Positions 10,199-21,347 of a DNA stretch of 64,000 nucleotides are shown piece after piece (the stretch's first letter is position 1; each line of letters begins with the position of its first letter). The stretch comes from Enterococcus sp. 9D6_DIV0238 (GTDB lineage: Bacteria; Bacillota; Bacilli; Lactobacillales; Enterococcaceae). The translations under genes and the position numbers were made by a program. The stretch lies in the NCBI RefSeq assembly GCF_002174455.2, contig NZ_CP147246.1, positions 2,445,501-2,509,500 on the forward strand, written 5' to 3'. The notes beneath the pieces are model-generated. The model searched no databases, was not told the origin of the DNA, and saw only the letters and a program-made list of their open reading frames with translations.

Positions 10199-10237
10199 GC
10201 AGTCCATGTTTAATTATTAAATGGGAGGGAAAAAGAC

Positions 10238-11068
10238 GTGGCGATTAAAAAGTACAAACCTACCACAAATGGCCGTCGTAATATGACAACGTCTGATTTC
10301 GCTGAAATCACGACTTCAACACCAGAGAAATCTTTGTTGGCGCCATTAAAAAACCATGCCGGCCGTAACAACAATGGTCGTATCACGGTTCGTCACCAAG
10401 GTGGCGGTCACAAACGTCAATACCGTTTGATCGATTTCAAACGTAATAAAGACAACGTCGTAGCGGTTGTTAAAACAATCGAGTATGATCCAAACCGTTC
10501 TGCTAACATCGCGTTAGTACATTACGAAGATGGAGTAAAAGCATACATCTTAGCACCAAAAGGATTAGAAGTAGGCATGCGCCTAGTTTCAGGTCCAGAA
10601 GCAGATATTAAAGTAGGGAACGCATTGCCATTGGAAAACATTCCAGTAGGTACTGTTGTCCACAACATTGAAATGAAACCTGGTAAAGGCGGTCAATTGA
10701 TCCGTTCTGCTGGAACAAGTGCTCAAGTACTTGGTAAAGAAGGCAAATACGTATTGATCCGTTTGAACTCTGGTGAAGTTCGTATGATCTTAGCTACATG
10801 CCGTGCAACTGTCGGTTCTGTAGGTAACGAACAACACGAATTAATCAACATTGGTAAAGCCGGCCGTTCTCGTTGGATGCGTAAACGCCCAACAGTTCGT
10901 GGTAGCGTAATGAACCCGAACGATCACCCACACGGTGGTGGTGAAGGTAAACAACCGATCGGACGTAAAGCTCCAGTATCACCTTGGGGTCAACCAGCTA
11001 TCGGCTTGAAAACTCGTAATAAAAAAGCTAAATCAGACAAACTTATCGTTCGTCGTCGTACTAAATAA
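10238..11068 (+). CDS. rplB: 50S ribosomal protein L2
   Basis: 276 aa with a GTG start 8 bp after GGGAGGG. The conserved C-terminal loop [14 protein letters not shown] includes the His implicated in subunit association and peptidyl transferase function. N-terminus [17 protein letters not shown] is standard. Confidence 0.98.
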   Translation: MAIKKYKPTTNGRRNMTTSDFAEITTSTPEKSLLAPLKNHAGRNNNGRITVRHQGGGHKRQYRLIDFKRNKDNVVAVVKTIEYDPNRSANIALVHYEDGVKAYILAPKGLEVGMRLVSGPEADIKVGNALPLENIPVGTVVHNIEMKPGKGGQLIRSAGTSAQVLGKEGKYVLIRLNSGEVRMILATCRATVGSVGNEQHELINIGKAGRSRWMRKRPTVRGSVMNPNDHPHGGGEGKQPIGRKAPVSPWGQPAIGLKTRNKKAKSDKLIVRRRTK

Positions 11069-11110
11069 TTTTTTTGACCATGTGTCGTACATTTTGAGAG
11101 GAGGTTCACC

Positions 11111-11389
11111 ATGGGTCGTAGTTTGAAAAAAGGGCCTTTCGCTGATGATCATCTAATGAAGAAAGTCGAAGCTCAACAAGGCGCTGAAAAGAAAAAAGTA
11201 ATCAAAACTTGGTCTCGCCGCTCTACAATTTTTCCACAATTTGTTGGATTTACAATTGCTGTATATGATGGACGTAAACACGTTCCAGTATACATCCAAG
11301 AAGATATGGTAGGACATAAATTAGGTGAATTTGCACCGACTAGAACTTATCGTGGCCACGGAGCCGACGATAAAAAAACAAGACGCTAA
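11111..11389 (+). CDS. rpsS: 30S ribosomal protein S19
   Basis: 92 aa, 30S head protein that forms a complex with S13. [15 protein letters not shown] and [14 protein letters not shown] are signatures. Preceded by GAGAGGAGG. Confidence 0.98.
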   Translation: MGRSLKKGPFADDHLMKKVEAQQGAEKKKVIKTWSRRSTIFPQFVGFTIAVYDGRKHVPVYIQEDMVGHKLGEFAPTRTYRGHGADDKKTRR

Positions 11390-11409
11390 TTTGAGGGGAG
11401 GATATCCAA

Positions 11410-11757
11410 ATGGCAGAACAAATCACATCAGCTAAAGCGACTGCTAAAACAGTTCGCGTTTCTCCTCGTAAATCACGTTTAGTAATTGATCTTGTTAGAG
11501 GGAAAAGCGTTGCAGACGCAATTTCAATTTTGAAGTTCACACCGAACAAAGCGGCTGGAGTTATTGAAAAAGTTTTAATGTCAGCAGTTGCTAACGCTGA
11601 AAACAACTTTGACTTAGATGTTGAGAACTTAGTAGTATCTGAAGCTTTCGTTAACGAAGGACCAACAATGAAACGTTTCCGTCCACGTGCTAAAGGTTCA
11701 GCATCACCAATCAACAAACGTACAAGTCATATCACTGTAGTTGTATCAGAAAAATAA
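11410..11757 (+). CDS. rplV: 50S ribosomal protein L22
   Basis: 115 aa. The beta-hairpin that lines the exit tunnel ([23 protein letters not shown] region, about 82-104) is intact and of wild-type length. It is followed, atypically for this operon, by 209 bp before rpsC. Confidence 0.98.
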   Translation: MAEQITSAKATAKTVRVSPRKSRLVIDLVRGKSVADAISILKFTPNKAAGVIEKVLMSAVANAENNFDLDVENLVVSEAFVNEGPTMKRFRPRAKGSASPINKRTSHITVVVSEK

Positions 11758-11966
11758 TCTGTTTCAGAAAAACAGATATCACTAGATAAGAGGAGGAGCC
11801 TAAAGTGAAGTGACTTTTTAGGAGCAACGTTCCTTACAGTCACCTTGTACTGTACCACATCAGTTCTGCGAAGCAGTCACTGTGTGTTGCAGCAATGGCT
11901 ACCGAACCTCAAAAAGAAACTTGTTTGAAAGAAGCAAGTGTCACCAATTAAGAGGAGGGACAATCA
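11758..11966 (+). repeat. Structured insert between rplV and rpsC
   Basis: This spacer is normally short but is 209 bp here. It starts with a 7 bp hairpin (TCTGTTT/AAACAGA, 11758-11776), then has TAAGAGGAGG (11787-11796) followed by a two-codon frame GTG-AAG-TGA. A larger foldback follows (about 11808-11846; GTGAC..TAGGA / TCCT..GTCAC), then a segment (11844-11894) clearly related to 42720-42767, and a second TAAGAGGAGG (11949-11958) that serves rpsC. The flanking 10 bp direct repeat could be a target duplication or simply two ribosome binding sites. Confidence 0.7.
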
Positions 11967-12623
11967 GTGGGTCAAAAAGTACATCCAATTGGAATGCGTG
12001 TAGGCATCATCCGCGACTGGGATGCAAAATGGTATGCTGAAAAAGAGTATGCTGAATTCTTACACGAAGATTTAAGAATCCGTAAATTTATCGCATCAAA
12101 ACTTGCTGATGCTGCTGTGTCTACAATTGAGATCGAGCGTGCTGCAAATCGCGTAAACATTTCAATCCACACAGCTAAGCCAGGTATGGTTATCGGTAAA
12201 GGCGGATCTGAAGTCGAAAACCTAAGAAAAGAATTGAACAAATTAACTGGTAAACGAGTTCACATCAACATCGTTGAAATCAAAAAACCAGATTTAGATG
12301 CAAAATTAGTCGGCGAGGGAATTGCACGTCAATTAGAAAACCGTGTAGCATTCCGTCGTGCACAAAAACAAGCGATCCAACGTACAATGCGTTCAGGCGC
12401 TCAAGGGATCAAAACACAAGTATCAGGTCGTTTAAACGGTGCTGATATCGCTCGTTCAGAAGGTTACTCTGAAGGTACAGTTCCACTTCATACTTTGCGT
12501 GCAGATATTGATTACGCATGGGAAGAAGCAGACACAACTTACGGAAAATTAGGAGTTAAAGTGTGGATTTACCGTGGAGAAATTCTTCCAACGAAAAAAA
12601 ACACTGAGAAAGGAGGGAAATAA
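11967..12623 (+). CDS. rpsC: 30S ribosomal protein S3
   Basis: 218 aa, GTG start with AGAGGAGGG upstream. The KH domain has the GxxG loop ([13 protein letters not shown]). S3 forms the mRNA entry site helicase with S4 and S5. N-terminus [19 protein letters not shown] is canonical. Confidence 0.98.
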   Translation: MGQKVHPIGMRVGIIRDWDAKWYAEKEYAEFLHEDLRIRKFIASKLADAAVSTIEIERAANRVNISIHTAKPGMVIGKGGSEVENLRKELNKLTGKRVHINIVEIKKPDLDAKLVGEGIARQLENRVAFRRAQKQAIQRTMRSGAQGIKTQVSGRLNGADIARSEGYSEGTVPLHTLRADIDYAWEEADTTYGKLGVKVWIYRGEILPTKKNTEKGGK

Positions 12624-12625
12624 TC

Positions 12626-13060
12626 ATGTTAGTACCTAAACGTGTAAAACACCGTCGTGAATTTAGAGGTAAAATGCGCGGTGAAGCCAAAGGCGGAAAA
12701 GAAGTAGCATTTGGAGAATGGGGTTTACAAGCAACTGAATCTCACTGGATTACTAACCGTCAAATCGAAGCTGCCCGTATCGCTATGACTCGTTATATGA
12801 AACGTGGCGGGAAAGTATGGATTAAAATTTTCCCTCACAAATCATACACAAGTAAAGCTATCGGTGTTCGTATGGGTAAAGGTAAAGGGGCTCCTGAAGG
12901 CTGGGTTTCTCCAGTAAAACGTGGCAAGATCATGTTTGAAATCGCAGGCGTACCTGAAGAAGTAGCTCGTGAAGCACTTCGTCTTGCATCCCACAAATTA
13001 CCGGTCAAAACTAAGATTGTAAAACGTGAGGAAATGGGTGGTGAATCGAATGAAGGTTAA
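12626..13060 (+). CDS. rplP: 50S ribosomal protein L16
   Basis: 144 aa, contacts A-site tRNA and the 5S rRNA region. [19 protein letters not shown] and the R-x-G basic loop are present. Starts 2 bp after rpsC and overlaps rpmC by 11 bp. Confidence 0.98.
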   Translation: MLVPKRVKHRREFRGKMRGEAKGGKEVAFGEWGLQATESHWITNRQIEAARIAMTRYMKRGGKVWIKIFPHKSYTSKAIGVRMGKGKGAPEGWVSPVKRGKIMFEIAGVPEEVAREALRLASHKLPVKTKIVKREEMGGESNEG

Positions 13061-13238
13061 AGAAATCAGAGAATTAACCACTGCCGAAATGCTTGAAAAA
13101 GAAAAGCAATTCAAAGAAGAATTGTTTAATCTTAGATTCCAACTAGCAACAGGTCAATTAGAAAACACTGCACGTATTAAAGAAGTACGTCAATCGATTG
13201 CACGCATCAAAACAGTATTGCGTGAACAAGCTAACTAA
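13050..13238 (+). CDS. rpmC: 50S ribosomal protein L29
   Basis: 62 aa from the ATG at 13050 ([14 protein letters not shown]); longer in-frame extensions run back into rplP and do not match the family. Helical hairpin protein at the tunnel exit. GGTGG inside rplP is its likely ribosome binding site. Confidence 0.97.
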   Translation: MKVKEIRELTTAEMLEKEKQFKEELFNLRFQLATGQLENTARIKEVRQSIARIKTVLREQAN

Positions 13239-13261
13239 TAGTGGAAGGAGGCCAAACGCGT

Positions 13262-13528
13262 ATGACTGAAGAAAGAAATCAACGCAAAGTTTACCAAGGT
13301 CGTGTTGTTTCAGACAAAATGGATAAAACTATCACTGTTGTCGTAGAAACGAAGAAAAACCACCCTATTTACGGTAAACGCATGAAATATTCTAAAAAAT
13401 ACAAAGCTCATGATGAAAACAACACTGCAAAAGTTGGAGACATCGTAAGAATCATGGAAACTCGTCCATTATCAGCTACAAAACGTTTCCGTTTACTAGA
13501 GGTAGTCGAAGAAGCAGTTATTATCTAA
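13262..13528 (+). CDS. rpsQ: 30S ribosomal protein S17
   Basis: 88 aa from the ATG at 13262; the upstream in-frame GTG (13241) lies at the ribosome binding site GGAAGGAGG itself and is rejected. [17 protein letters not shown] and the OB fold are typical of S17, an early 16S rRNA binder. Confidence 0.97.
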   Translation: MTEERNQRKVYQGRVVSDKMDKTITVVVETKKNHPIYGKRMKYSKKYKAHDENNTAKVGDIVRIMETRPLSATKRFRLLEVVEEAVII

Positions 13529-13556
13529 TAAAACGAGATTTTCCTATATAGATTGA

Positions 13557-13955
<399 letters not shown>

Positions 13956-13989
13956 TCAGGACGCGTATCAAAGGAGGTGCGAAACTATA

Positions 13990-14298
13990 ATGTTTGTTAA
14001 AAAAGGCGATAAAGTAAAAGTTATCACTGGTAAAGACAAAAATAAAGAAGGCGTTGTATTAGCAGCGTTTCCTAAAAAAGACAAAGTCATCGTTGAAGGT
14101 GTCAACATCATGAAAAAACACCAAAAACCTAACCAAGCAGCACCGCAAGGCGGCATCTTGGAAGTCGAAGCGCCGATTCATGTATCTAACGTGATGGTAA
14201 TTGACGGTACAGGAGTAGCTGGTCGTGTAGGTTATAAAGAAGTTGATGGTAAAAAAGTCCGTGTTTCTAAAAAAACCGGTGAAGTCTTAGATAAATAG
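13990..14298 (+). CDS. rplX: 50S ribosomal protein L24
   Basis: 102 aa with a KOW motif ([21 protein letters not shown]). It is an assembly initiator of the 50S subunit. Preceded by AAAGGAGGTG. Confidence 0.98.
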   Translation: MFVKKGDKVKVITGKDKNKEGVVLAAFPKKDKVIVEGVNIMKKHQKPNQAAPQGGILEVEAPIHVSNVMVIDGTGVAGRVGYKEVDGKKVRVSKKTGEVLDK

Positions 14299-14324
14299 AT
14301 TAAAAGGAAGGAGGGGCTTACTAA

Positions 14325-14864
14325 ATGAACCGCCTGAAAGAAAAATATATTAAAGAAATTACTCCAGCATTAGTGGAAAAATTTAATTATAGTTCAGTTA
14401 TGCAAACACCAAAAGTTGATAAAATCGTTATCAACATGGGTGTGGGCGATGCTGTATCAAACGCAAAAAACTTAGATAAAGCTGTTGAAGAATTAGCGTT
14501 GATCACAGGTCAAAAACCATTGATCACAAAAGCTAAGAAATCAATCGCTGGTTTCCGTCTTCGTGAAGGTATGCCGATCGGTGCGAAAGTTACTTTACGT
14601 GGTGAAAGAATGTACGAATTTTTAGATAAATTAGTATCTGTTTCTCTACCTCGTGTACGTGACTTCCACGGTGTAAGCAAAAAAGCCTTTGATGGACGTG
14701 GTAACTACACTTTAGGTATTAAAGAACAATTGATCTTCCCAGAAGTTGATTATGATTTAGTAGATAAAGTACGCGGCATGGACATCGTTATTGTAACAAC
14801 AGCAAACACAGATGAAGAATCTCGTGAGTTGTTAGCACAATTAGGTATGCCATTCCAAAAATAA
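14325..14864 (+). CDS. rplE: 50S ribosomal protein L5
   Basis: 179 aa; binds 5S rRNA and contacts P-site t[19 protein letters not shown] and the conserved [13 protein letters not shown] are visible. Strong RBS AAGGAAGGAGG. Confidence 0.98.
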   Translation: MNRLKEKYIKEITPALVEKFNYSSVMQTPKVDKIVINMGVGDAVSNAKNLDKAVEELALITGQKPLITKAKKSIAGFRLREGMPIGAKVTLRGERMYEFLDKLVSVSLPRVRDFHGVSKKAFDGRGNYTLGIKEQLIFPEVDYDLVDKVRGMDIVIVTTANTDEESRELLAQLGMPFQK

Positions 14865-14882
14865 AATAAGGAGGCGAACTAC

Positions 14883-15068
14883 GTGGCTAAAAAATCAATG
14901 ATTGCTAAAAACAAACGCCCGGCTAAACATTCAACACAAGCTTATACTCGTTGTGAACGTTGCGGACGTCCACATTCAGTTTATCGTAAATTTCATCTTT
15001 GCCGTATTTGCTTCCGCGAACTTGCCTATAAAGGTCAAATTCCCGGCGTGAAGAAAGCTAGCTGGTAA
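14883..15068 (+). CDS. rpsZ: 30S ribosomal protein S14 type Z (zinc-binding)
   Basis: 61 aa, GTG start. Four cysteines in two CxxC pairs (CERC and CRIC) show the zinc-binding form rather than the longer zinc-free S14. Many Firmicutes carry an extra zinc-independent copy elsewhere, induced by zinc starvation; it is not in this window. Confidence 0.97.
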   Translation: MAKKSMIAKNKRPAKHSTQAYTRCERCGRPHSVYRKFHLCRICFRELAYKGQIPGVKKASW

Positions 15069-15103
15069 ACAAGTAAACTCGCATAAAGGAGGTAAATAGT
15101 TCA

Positions 15104-15502
15104 ATGGTCATGACAGATCCAATTGCAGATTTTCTAACTCGCATTCGTAACGCTAACATGGTTAAACATGAAAGCTTAGAAGTGCCTGCATCAAAAATCA
15201 AACGTGATATCGCTGAGATCCTGAAACGTGAAGGTTTCGTACGCGATGTAGAATATATCGAAGATGACAAACAAGGCGTGATCCGTGTTTTCCTTAAATA
15301 TGGTAAAAACGAAGAGCGTGTTATCACTAACTTAAAACGTATTTCTAAACCAGGTTTACGTGCTTATGTCAAATCTGACGAAGTGCCTAAAGTATTAAAC
15401 GGTCTAGGAATCGCGATCATCTCAACTTCTGAAGGTGTTATCACTGATAAAGAAGCGAGAGCTAAAAACATCGGCGGCGAAGTAATCGCCTACGTATGGT
15501 AA
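15104..15502 (+). CDS. rpsH: 30S ribosomal protein S8
   Basis: 132 aa. The ATG at 15104 ([18 protein letters not shown]) is 10 bp after AAAGGAGG, and I prefer it over the second ATG six bases later. S8 binds the central domain of 16S rRNA. Confidence 0.97.
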   Translation: MVMTDPIADFLTRIRNANMVKHESLEVPASKIKRDIAEILKREGFVRDVEYIEDDKQGVIRVFLKYGKNEERVITNLKRISKPGLRAYVKSDEVPKVLNGLGIAIISTSEGVITDKEARAKNIGGEVIAYVW

Positions 15503-15533
15503 TTTAAAAAAACACACAAGGAGGTGTCTCTAA

Positions 15534-16070
15534 GTGAGCCGTATTGGTAATAAAATCGTTGAACTTCCTGCTGGCGTAGAAGTCAAACAAGAAGGAAACA
15601 ACATTACTGTAAAAGGACCTAAAGGTGAATTGACTCGTGAATTTTCTGCTGATATCACAATGAATATCGATGGAAACGTAGTAACTTTCACTCGTCCAAA
15701 CGATAGCAAAGAAATGAAAACAATCCACGGAACAACTCGTGCCAACTTCAATAACATGGTCGTTGGTGTAAGTACAGGTTTTGAAAAAGGACTTGAACTT
15801 ATCGGGGTTGGGTACCGTGCTCAAATGCAAGGGACTAAATTAGTTCTTAACGTTGGGTACTCTCATCCAGTAGAAATCACACCACCAGCTGGTGTAACTG
15901 TAGAAGTACCTTCGAACACACAAGTAGTTGTTAAAGGCGCTAACAAAGAACACGTTGGTGAATTAGCAGCGAACATCCGTGGCGTTCGTCCTCCAGAACC
16001 TTATAAAGGCAAAGGAATCCGCTATGTTGGTGAATTCGTACGCCGTAAAGAAGGTAAAACTGGTAAATAA
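15534..16070 (+). CDS. rplF: 50S ribosomal protein L6
   Basis: 178 aa, GTG start, RBS AAGGAGGTG. Two duplicated beta-sheet domains; the C-terminal [12 protein letters not shown] motif is diagnostic. It is followed by an unusually long 165 bp gap. Confidence 0.98.
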   Translation: MSRIGNKIVELPAGVEVKQEGNNITVKGPKGELTREFSADITMNIDGNVVTFTRPNDSKEMKTIHGTTRANFNNMVVGVSTGFEKGLELIGVGYRAQMQGTKLVLNVGYSHPVEITPPAGVTVEVPSNTQVVVKGANKEHVGELAANIRGVRPPEPYKGKGIRYVGEFVRRKEGKTGK

Positions 16071-16235
16071 TAAGAGATGTGTAGGGAAATCGCTTAGAAG
16101 CGAGCAACAAGAAAAAGCTGTTTTGATGAAGCTTGCCTTCATTAAAAGAGATTTTACTTGTGTCACAGCTTCTATTTTCCGCAACTCGTTGATTGCCTGA
16201 AATGGTGGTCCAATAAAATTAAAGAGGTGACAATT
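16071..16235 (+). repeat. Structured spacer between rplF and rplR
   Basis: Where these genes are usually nearly contiguous there are 165 bp with nested inverted repeats. These are a TCGCT/AGCGA hairpin (about 16089-16102), an outer AAGCTGT/ACAGCTT pair, and inside it an 11 bp stem TTTTGATGAAG/CTTCATTAAAA with a five-base loop (about 16122-16148). GGAAA and TTTCC further out can also pair. No T run follows, so it does not look like a terminator. The last bases hold the rplR ribosome binding site AAAGAGGTGA. Confidence 0.65.
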
Positions 16236-16592
16236 GTGATTACAAAACCAGATAAAAACAAAACACGTCAAAAGAGACATCGCCGTGTACGTAACAAAAT
16301 CTCTGGTACTGCTGAGTGCCCACGCTTGAACGTTTTTCGTTCTAACAAAAACATCTACGCGCAAATCATTGATGACGTAGCGGGTGTAACGCTAGCAAGT
16401 GCCTCTGCCTTAGATAAAGAAATTTCAGGTGGAAACAAAACAGAAACAGCTGCAGCTGTTGGTAAATTAATTGCTGAACGTGCCGCTGCAAAAGACATCA
16501 AAGTAGTAGTCTTTGACCGTGGTGGATACCTTTACCATGGCCGTGTGCAAGCTTTAGCTGAAGCAGCACGTGAAAATGGACTAGAATTTTAG
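16236..16592 (+). CDS. rplR: 50S ribosomal protein L18
   Basis: 118 aa from the GTG at 16236 (encoding [19 protein letters not shown]), six bases after AAAGAGGTGA. A longer in-frame start at 16158 would add residues unlike any L18 and translate the structured spacer. L18 binds 5S rRNA. Confidence 0.95.
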   Translation: MITKPDKNKTRQKRHRRVRNKISGTAECPRLNVFRSNKNIYAQIIDDVAGVTLASASALDKEISGGNKTETAAAVGKLIAERAAAKDIKVVVFDRGGYLYHGRVQALAEAARENGLEF

Positions 16593-16612
16593 GAGAAGGA
16601 GGAACACCATTC

Positions 16613-17113
16613 ATGGTTTATATTGATCCAAAACACTTGGAATTAGAAGACCGCGTAGTTGCGATCAACCGTGTAACAAAAGTTGTTAAAGGTGGACGTC
16701 GTCTACGTTTTGCTGCTTTAGTTGTTGTGGGAGATAAAAACGGACACGTTGGTTTTGGTACTGGTAAAGCACAAGAAGTACCAGAAGCGATCCGTAAAGC
16801 AATTGAAGACGCGAAGAAAAACTTAGTTGAAGTGCCTATGGTTGGTTCGACTATCCCTCACGAAGTGATTGGGGTATTTGGTGGTGGCCGTATCCTTATG
16901 AAACCTGCAGTAGAAGGTTCTGGGGTAGCCGCTGGTGGACCAGTTCGTGCCGTATTGGAATTAGCTGGTGTAGCAGATATTACATCAAAATCATTAGGTT
17001 CAAACACGCCGATCAACGTTGTTCGCGCAACAGTTGAAGGGTTGAAACAATTAAAACGTGCCGAAGAAGTGGCAGCACTTCGCGGTAAATCTGTAGAAGA
17101 AATTTTAGGATAA
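16613..17113 (+). CDS. rpsE: 30S ribosomal protein S5
   Basis: 166 aa. The loop [21 protein letters not shown], where spectinomycin-resistance changes map, is wild type. S5 contributes to decoding fidelity and mRNA unwinding. RBS AAGGAGGAAC. Confidence 0.98.
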   Translation: MVYIDPKHLELEDRVVAINRVTKVVKGGRRLRFAALVVVGDKNGHVGFGTGKAQEVPEAIRKAIEDAKKNLVEVPMVGSTIPHEVIGVFGGGRILMKPAVEGSGVAAGGPVRAVLELAGVADITSKSLGSNTPINVVRATVEGLKQLKRAEEVAALRGKSVEEILG

Positions 17114-17126
17114 GGAGGACATAAGA

Positions 17127-17306
17127 ATGGCTGAATTAAAAGTTACATTAAAACGCAGCGTGATCGGACGTCCTCAAAACCAAAAAGATACAGTTAAAGC
17201 ATTAGGTTTAGGAAAAGTAAACAGCTCTGTTGTGAAACCTGCGAATGAAGCAATCAAAGGTATGATCAACACTGTTTCACACTTAGTGGACGTTGAAGAA
17301 GTTTAA
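17127..17306 (+). CDS. rpmD: 50S ribosomal protein L30
   Basis: 59 aa ([20 protein letters not shown] ...SHLVDVEEV), read directly from the sequence. The ATG at 17127 follows AAGGAGG by 7 bp. Present in its usual place between rpsE and rplO. Confidence 0.96.
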   Translation: MAELKVTLKRSVIGRPQNQKDTVKALGLGKVNSSVVKPANEAIKGMINTVSHLVDVEEV

Positions 17307-17343
17307 TTTACAATAGTACATTGTTTAAGGAGGTGCCAAACCA

Positions 17344-17784
17344 ATGAAACTTCATGAATTGAAACCTGCTGAAGGTTCACGCCAAGTACGTAACCGTGTT
17401 GGACGTGGTACTTCATCTGGTAATGGTAAAACAGCCGGTCGCGGACAAAAAGGGCAAAAAGCTCGTTCAGGCGGCGGTGTACGTTTAGGATTTGAAGGGG
17501 GTCAAACTCCATTATTCCGTCGTTTACCAAAACGCGGCTTCACGAACATCAACCGTAAAGATTACGCAGTCATCAACTTAGATGTCTTAAATCGTTTCGA
17601 AGATGGAACTGAAGTTACACCTGCAGGACTGATCGAAGCTGGAATCGTTAAAAACGAAAAAGCTGGGATCAAAGTTCTTGCTAACGGTGAATTAACTAAA
17701 AAATTAACTGTGAAAGCAGCTAAATTCTCTAAAGCAGCAGAGGAAGCAATTGTTGCAGCTGGTGGATCAATCGAGGTGATCTAA
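17344..17784 (+). CDS. rplO: 50S ribosomal protein L15
   Basis: 146 aa with the glycine/arginine-rich N-terminal extension ([22 protein letters not shown]) that penetrates 23S rRNA. Its stop overlaps the secY ATG by one base (TAATG). Confidence 0.98.
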   Translation: MKLHELKPAEGSRQVRNRVGRGTSSGNGKTAGRGQKGQKARSGGGVRLGFEGGQTPLFRRLPKRGFTNINRKDYAVINLDVLNRFEDGTEVTPAGLIEAGIVKNEKAGIKVLANGELTKKLTVKAAKFSKAAEEAIVAAGGSIEVI

Positions 17785-19082
17785 TGTTTAAACTGTTAAA
17801 AGATGCTTTTAAAGTCAAAGACATTAGATCAAAAATTTTGTTTACTGTATTCATTCTTTTTGTATTTCGTTTAGGTGCTCATATTACAGTACCTGGCGTA
17901 AATGCAAAAGGATTGCAAGACTTAAGCAATTTACCATTTTTAAACATGCTGAATATGGTCAGCGGTAGTGCGATGCAAAACTTCTCGATCTTTTCGATGG
18001 GGGTTTCACCGTACATTACAGCATCTATCATTATTCAACTCTTACAAATGGATATCATACCGAAATTTGTAGAATGGTCAAAACAAGGTGAAGTTGGACG
18101 TAAGAAGTTGAATCAGGCAACAAGATATTTAACGATCGTCTTGGGGATCGCTCAGTCAATGGGGATCACTGCTGGTTTCAACCAATTAAGTTCAGTTGGG
18201 ATCGTAAAAAATCCTAGCATCGGAACTTTTGTAACGATCGCTGTGATTTTAACTGGTGGTACGATGTTTGTTACTTGGTTAGGAGAACAAATTACTGAAA
18301 AAGGAATCGGCAATGGCGTTTCGATGATCATTTTTGCAGGGATCATTTCAAGAGTCCCAGCAGGGATCAAAGAAATCATTGAAGATTACTTTATCAATAT
18401 CGAGTCTTCTAGAATTTGGCAGTCTGTGATTTTTATTGTGATTTTAATTATTGCGATTTTAATCGTGGTTACATTAGTAACCTTCTTCCAACAAGCAGAA
18501 CGCAAAATTCCGATCCAGTATACAAAACGTGTCTCTGGTGCACCAACAAGTAGTTATTTACCGTTAAAAGTAAATGCTGCCGGTGTTATTCCAGTTATCT
18601 TTGCAAGTTCATTGATTGCGACACCAAACGCTGTCTTACAGGCGTTTTCTAAAAATTATTCCGGCGAAGGCTGGTATGATATTATGACACAAATTTTTAG
18701 TTACAATACCGTTCCAGGTGCGATTATTTATACTGTACTGATCGTTGCTTTCACTTTCTTCTATGCCTTTGTTCAAGTAAACCCTGAGAAATTAGCGGAG
18801 AACTTACAAAAGCAGGGAAGTTATATTCCAAGCGTACGACCAGGTAAAGGGACAGAAGAATATATCTCTGGAATGTTAATGAGACTAAGTGTTGTCGGTT
18901 CTATTTTCCTAGGATTAGTTGCACTATTACCGATCATTGCTCAAATGGTCTGGCAATTACCGCAATCTATCGGTCTTGGGGGAACTAGCTTACTGATTGT
19001 GATAGGTGTTGCATTAGAGACAGCGAAACAATTAGAAGGTTTAATGTTGAAACGTCAATATGTTGGCTTTATCAATAAGTAA
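17784..19082 (+). CDS. secY: Protein translocase subunit SecY
   Basis: 432 aa, about ten transmembrane helices. Conserved plug and pore elements include GVSPYITASIIIQLLQ, and the cytoplasmic loop QQAERKIPIQYTKR binds SecA. It forms the SecYEG channel for protein export and insertion. Translationally coupled to rplO by overlap, then a 172 bp structured gap precedes adk. Confidence 0.98.
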   Translation: MFKLLKDAFKVKDIRSKILFTVFILFVFRLGAHITVPGVNAKGLQDLSNLPFLNMLNMVSGSAMQNFSIFSMGVSPYITASIIIQLLQMDIIPKFVEWSKQGEVGRKKLNQATRYLTIVLGIAQSMGITAGFNQLSSVGIVKNPSIGTFVTIAVILTGGTMFVTWLGEQITEKGIGNGVSMIIFAGIISRVPAGIKEIIEDYFINIESSRIWQSVIFIVILIIAILIVVTLVTFFQQAERKIPIQYTKRVSGAPTSSYLPLKVNAAGVIPVIFASSLIATPNAVLQAFSKNYSGEGWYDIMTQIFSYNTVPGAIIYTVLIVAFTFFYAFVQVNPEKLAENLQKQGSYIPSVRPGKGTEEYISGMLMRLSVVGSIFLGLVALLPIIAQMVWQLPQSIGLGGTSLLIVIGVALETAKQLEGLMLKRQYVGFINK

Positions 19083-19905
<823 letters not shown>

Positions 19906-19952
19906 TACTTGAATTGCCACAAGCTTACCATTTGTGTATGATTCAGATTCTC

Positions 19953-19981
19953 TTGCCAAATAGAATAAATTATGATAGAAT
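19953..19981 (+). promoter_or_regulatory. Internal promoter upstream of infA
   Basis: TTGCCA (19953-19958), 17 bp, TAGAAT (19976-19981) in the adk-infA gap. The leader of about 110 nt contains a small ACTTC/GAAGT hairpin around 19993-20013. It may drive infA-rpmJ-rpsM-rpsK-rpoA-rplQ independently of the S10 promoter. Confidence 0.55.
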
Positions 19982-20098
19982 GTATCAGTCCGACTTCTAC
20001 CTTTTTGTGGAAGTTTAATTGAAAATTCTAGGTGGGAGCTGAAGTTTCCGCCATTTTATCGTGTGAAAATGCGAAACAAGTACAAGGAGGTACTGTGC

Positions 20099-20317
20099 GT
20101 GGCTAAAGAAGATATGATTGAAGTCGAAGGTACAGTCGTCGAAACTTTGCCGAATGCAATGTTTAAAGTTGAACTAGAAAATGGACACCAAGTTCTTGCT
20201 ACTGTTTCCGGTAAAATCCGTATGCACTATATTCGAATTTTACCTGGAGATAAAGTGACTGTAGAGTTATCTCCTTATGATTTAACTCGTGGTCGAATCA
20301 CTTATCGCTTTAAATAA
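20099..20317 (+). CDS. infA: Translation initiation factor IF-1
   Basis: 72 aa from the GTG at 20099, which follows AAGGAGGTAC; the longer in-frame ATG at 20063 would add twelve non-family residues. [22 protein letters not shown] is canonical. OB-fold protein that blocks the A site during initiation. Confidence 0.97.
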   Translation: MAKEDMIEVEGTVVETLPNAMFKVELENGHQVLATVSGKIRMHYIRILPGDKVTVELSPYDLTRGRITYRFK

Positions 20318-20349
20318 TTGTACTCCGTAAAATTCAGGGAGGTATTATC

Positions 20350-20466
20350 ATGAAAGTAAGACCATCAGTAAAACCAATGTGTGAACATTGTAAAGTAATT
20401 CGCCGTAAAGGACGTGTTATGGTCATTTGCCCAGCAAATCCAAAACATAAACAACGTCAAGGATAA
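20350..20466 (+). CDS. rpmJ: 50S ribosomal protein L36
   Basis: 38 aa, read directly: [20 protein letters not shown]... It carries the CxxC...C...H zinc-binding pattern (C+ form). RBS CAGGGAGG upstream. Confidence 0.96.
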   Translation: MKVRPSVKPMCEHCKVIRRKGRVMVICPANPKHKQRQG

Positions 20467-20484
20467 TAGGAGGTGTAACGTAGA

Positions 20485-20850
20485 ATGGCTCGTATTGCAG
20501 GAGTAGACATCCCTCGTGATAAACGTGTAGTAATTTCTCTTACTTATATTTATGGTATTGGAAACACTACAGCTAAACAAGTATTAGCAAACGTTGGCGT
20601 ATCTGAAGATATTCGCGTTCGTGACTTAACAAACGAACAAACAGATGCGATCCGTGCGGAAATTGATAAGTTAAAAGTTGAAGGGGATCTTCGTCGTGAA
20701 GTGAACTTGAACATCAAACGTTTGATGGAAATCGGTTCTTACCGTGGAATTCGTCATCGTCGTGGATTACCAACTCGTGGACAAAACACGAAAAATAATG
20801 CACGTACTCGTAAAGGCCCAGCTCGTACTGTAGCAGGCAAGAAAAAATAA
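20485..20850 (+). CDS. rpsM: 30S ribosomal protein S13
   Basis: 121 aa. [26 protein letters not shown] and the C-terminal [17 protein letters not shown] tail, which contacts tRNA in the A and P sites, identify it. Confidence 0.98.
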   Translation: MARIAGVDIPRDKRVVISLTYIYGIGNTTAKQVLANVGVSEDIRVRDLTNEQTDAIRAEIDKLKVEGDLRREVNLNIKRLMEIGSYRGIRHRRGLPTRGQNTKNNARTRKGPARTVAGKKK

Positions 20851-20877
20851 TTCCTAAGTGAAGGAGGTTAGATCTTC

Positions 20878-21267
20878 ATGGCAGCAAAAAAAGTTAGTCG
20901 TAAACGCCGTGTGAAAAAGAATATAGAATCTGGGATTGCACATATCCACTCTACATTCAATAATACAATTGTAATGATTACTGATACTCATGGAAATGCG
21001 TTAGCATGGTCATCAGCAGGATCATTAGGTTTTAAAGGAAGCAAAAAATCAACACCGTTTGCAGCTCAAATGGCCGCAGAAGCTGCAACTAAAGCAGCAC
21101 AAGAACACGGACTTAAAACTGTTGATGTAACAGTTAAAGGACCAGGTTCTGGACGTGAAGCAGCGATTCGTTCATTGCAAGCAACAGGTTTAGAAGTGAC
21201 TGCAATTCGTGACGTGACTCCAGTTCCTCATAATGGATGCCGCCCTCCAAAACGCCGTCGTGTTTAA
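20878..21267 (+). CDS. rpsK: 30S ribosomal protein S11
   Basis: 129 aa, platform protein of the 30S subunit near the mRNA exit. [15 protein letters not shown] and [19 protein letters not shown] are typical. Confidence 0.98.
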   Translation: MAAKKVSRKRRVKKNIESGIAHIHSTFNNTIVMITDTHGNALAWSSAGSLGFKGSKKSTPFAAQMAAEAATKAAQEHGLKTVDVTVKGPGSGREAAIRSLQATGLEVTAIRDVTPVPHNGCRPPKRRRV

Positions 21268-21347
21268 TGAGTGCCACTCATTCTGAGTTTGAATCAAGAA
21301 CGTCATTGAACAAGACACTTTTCGTTTTGAAAGGGGTATAGATAAGA

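Noticed and set aside
11802..11816. Second start for rpsC (GTG after the first AGGAGG copy)
   Set aside because: The frame ends after two codons (GTG-AAG-TGA), so it cannot make S3; noted instead as part of the insert.
16158..16592. Longer L18 starting at 16158
   Set aside because: The added 26 residues come from the structured spacer and do not match L18; the GTG at 16236 has the proper RBS.
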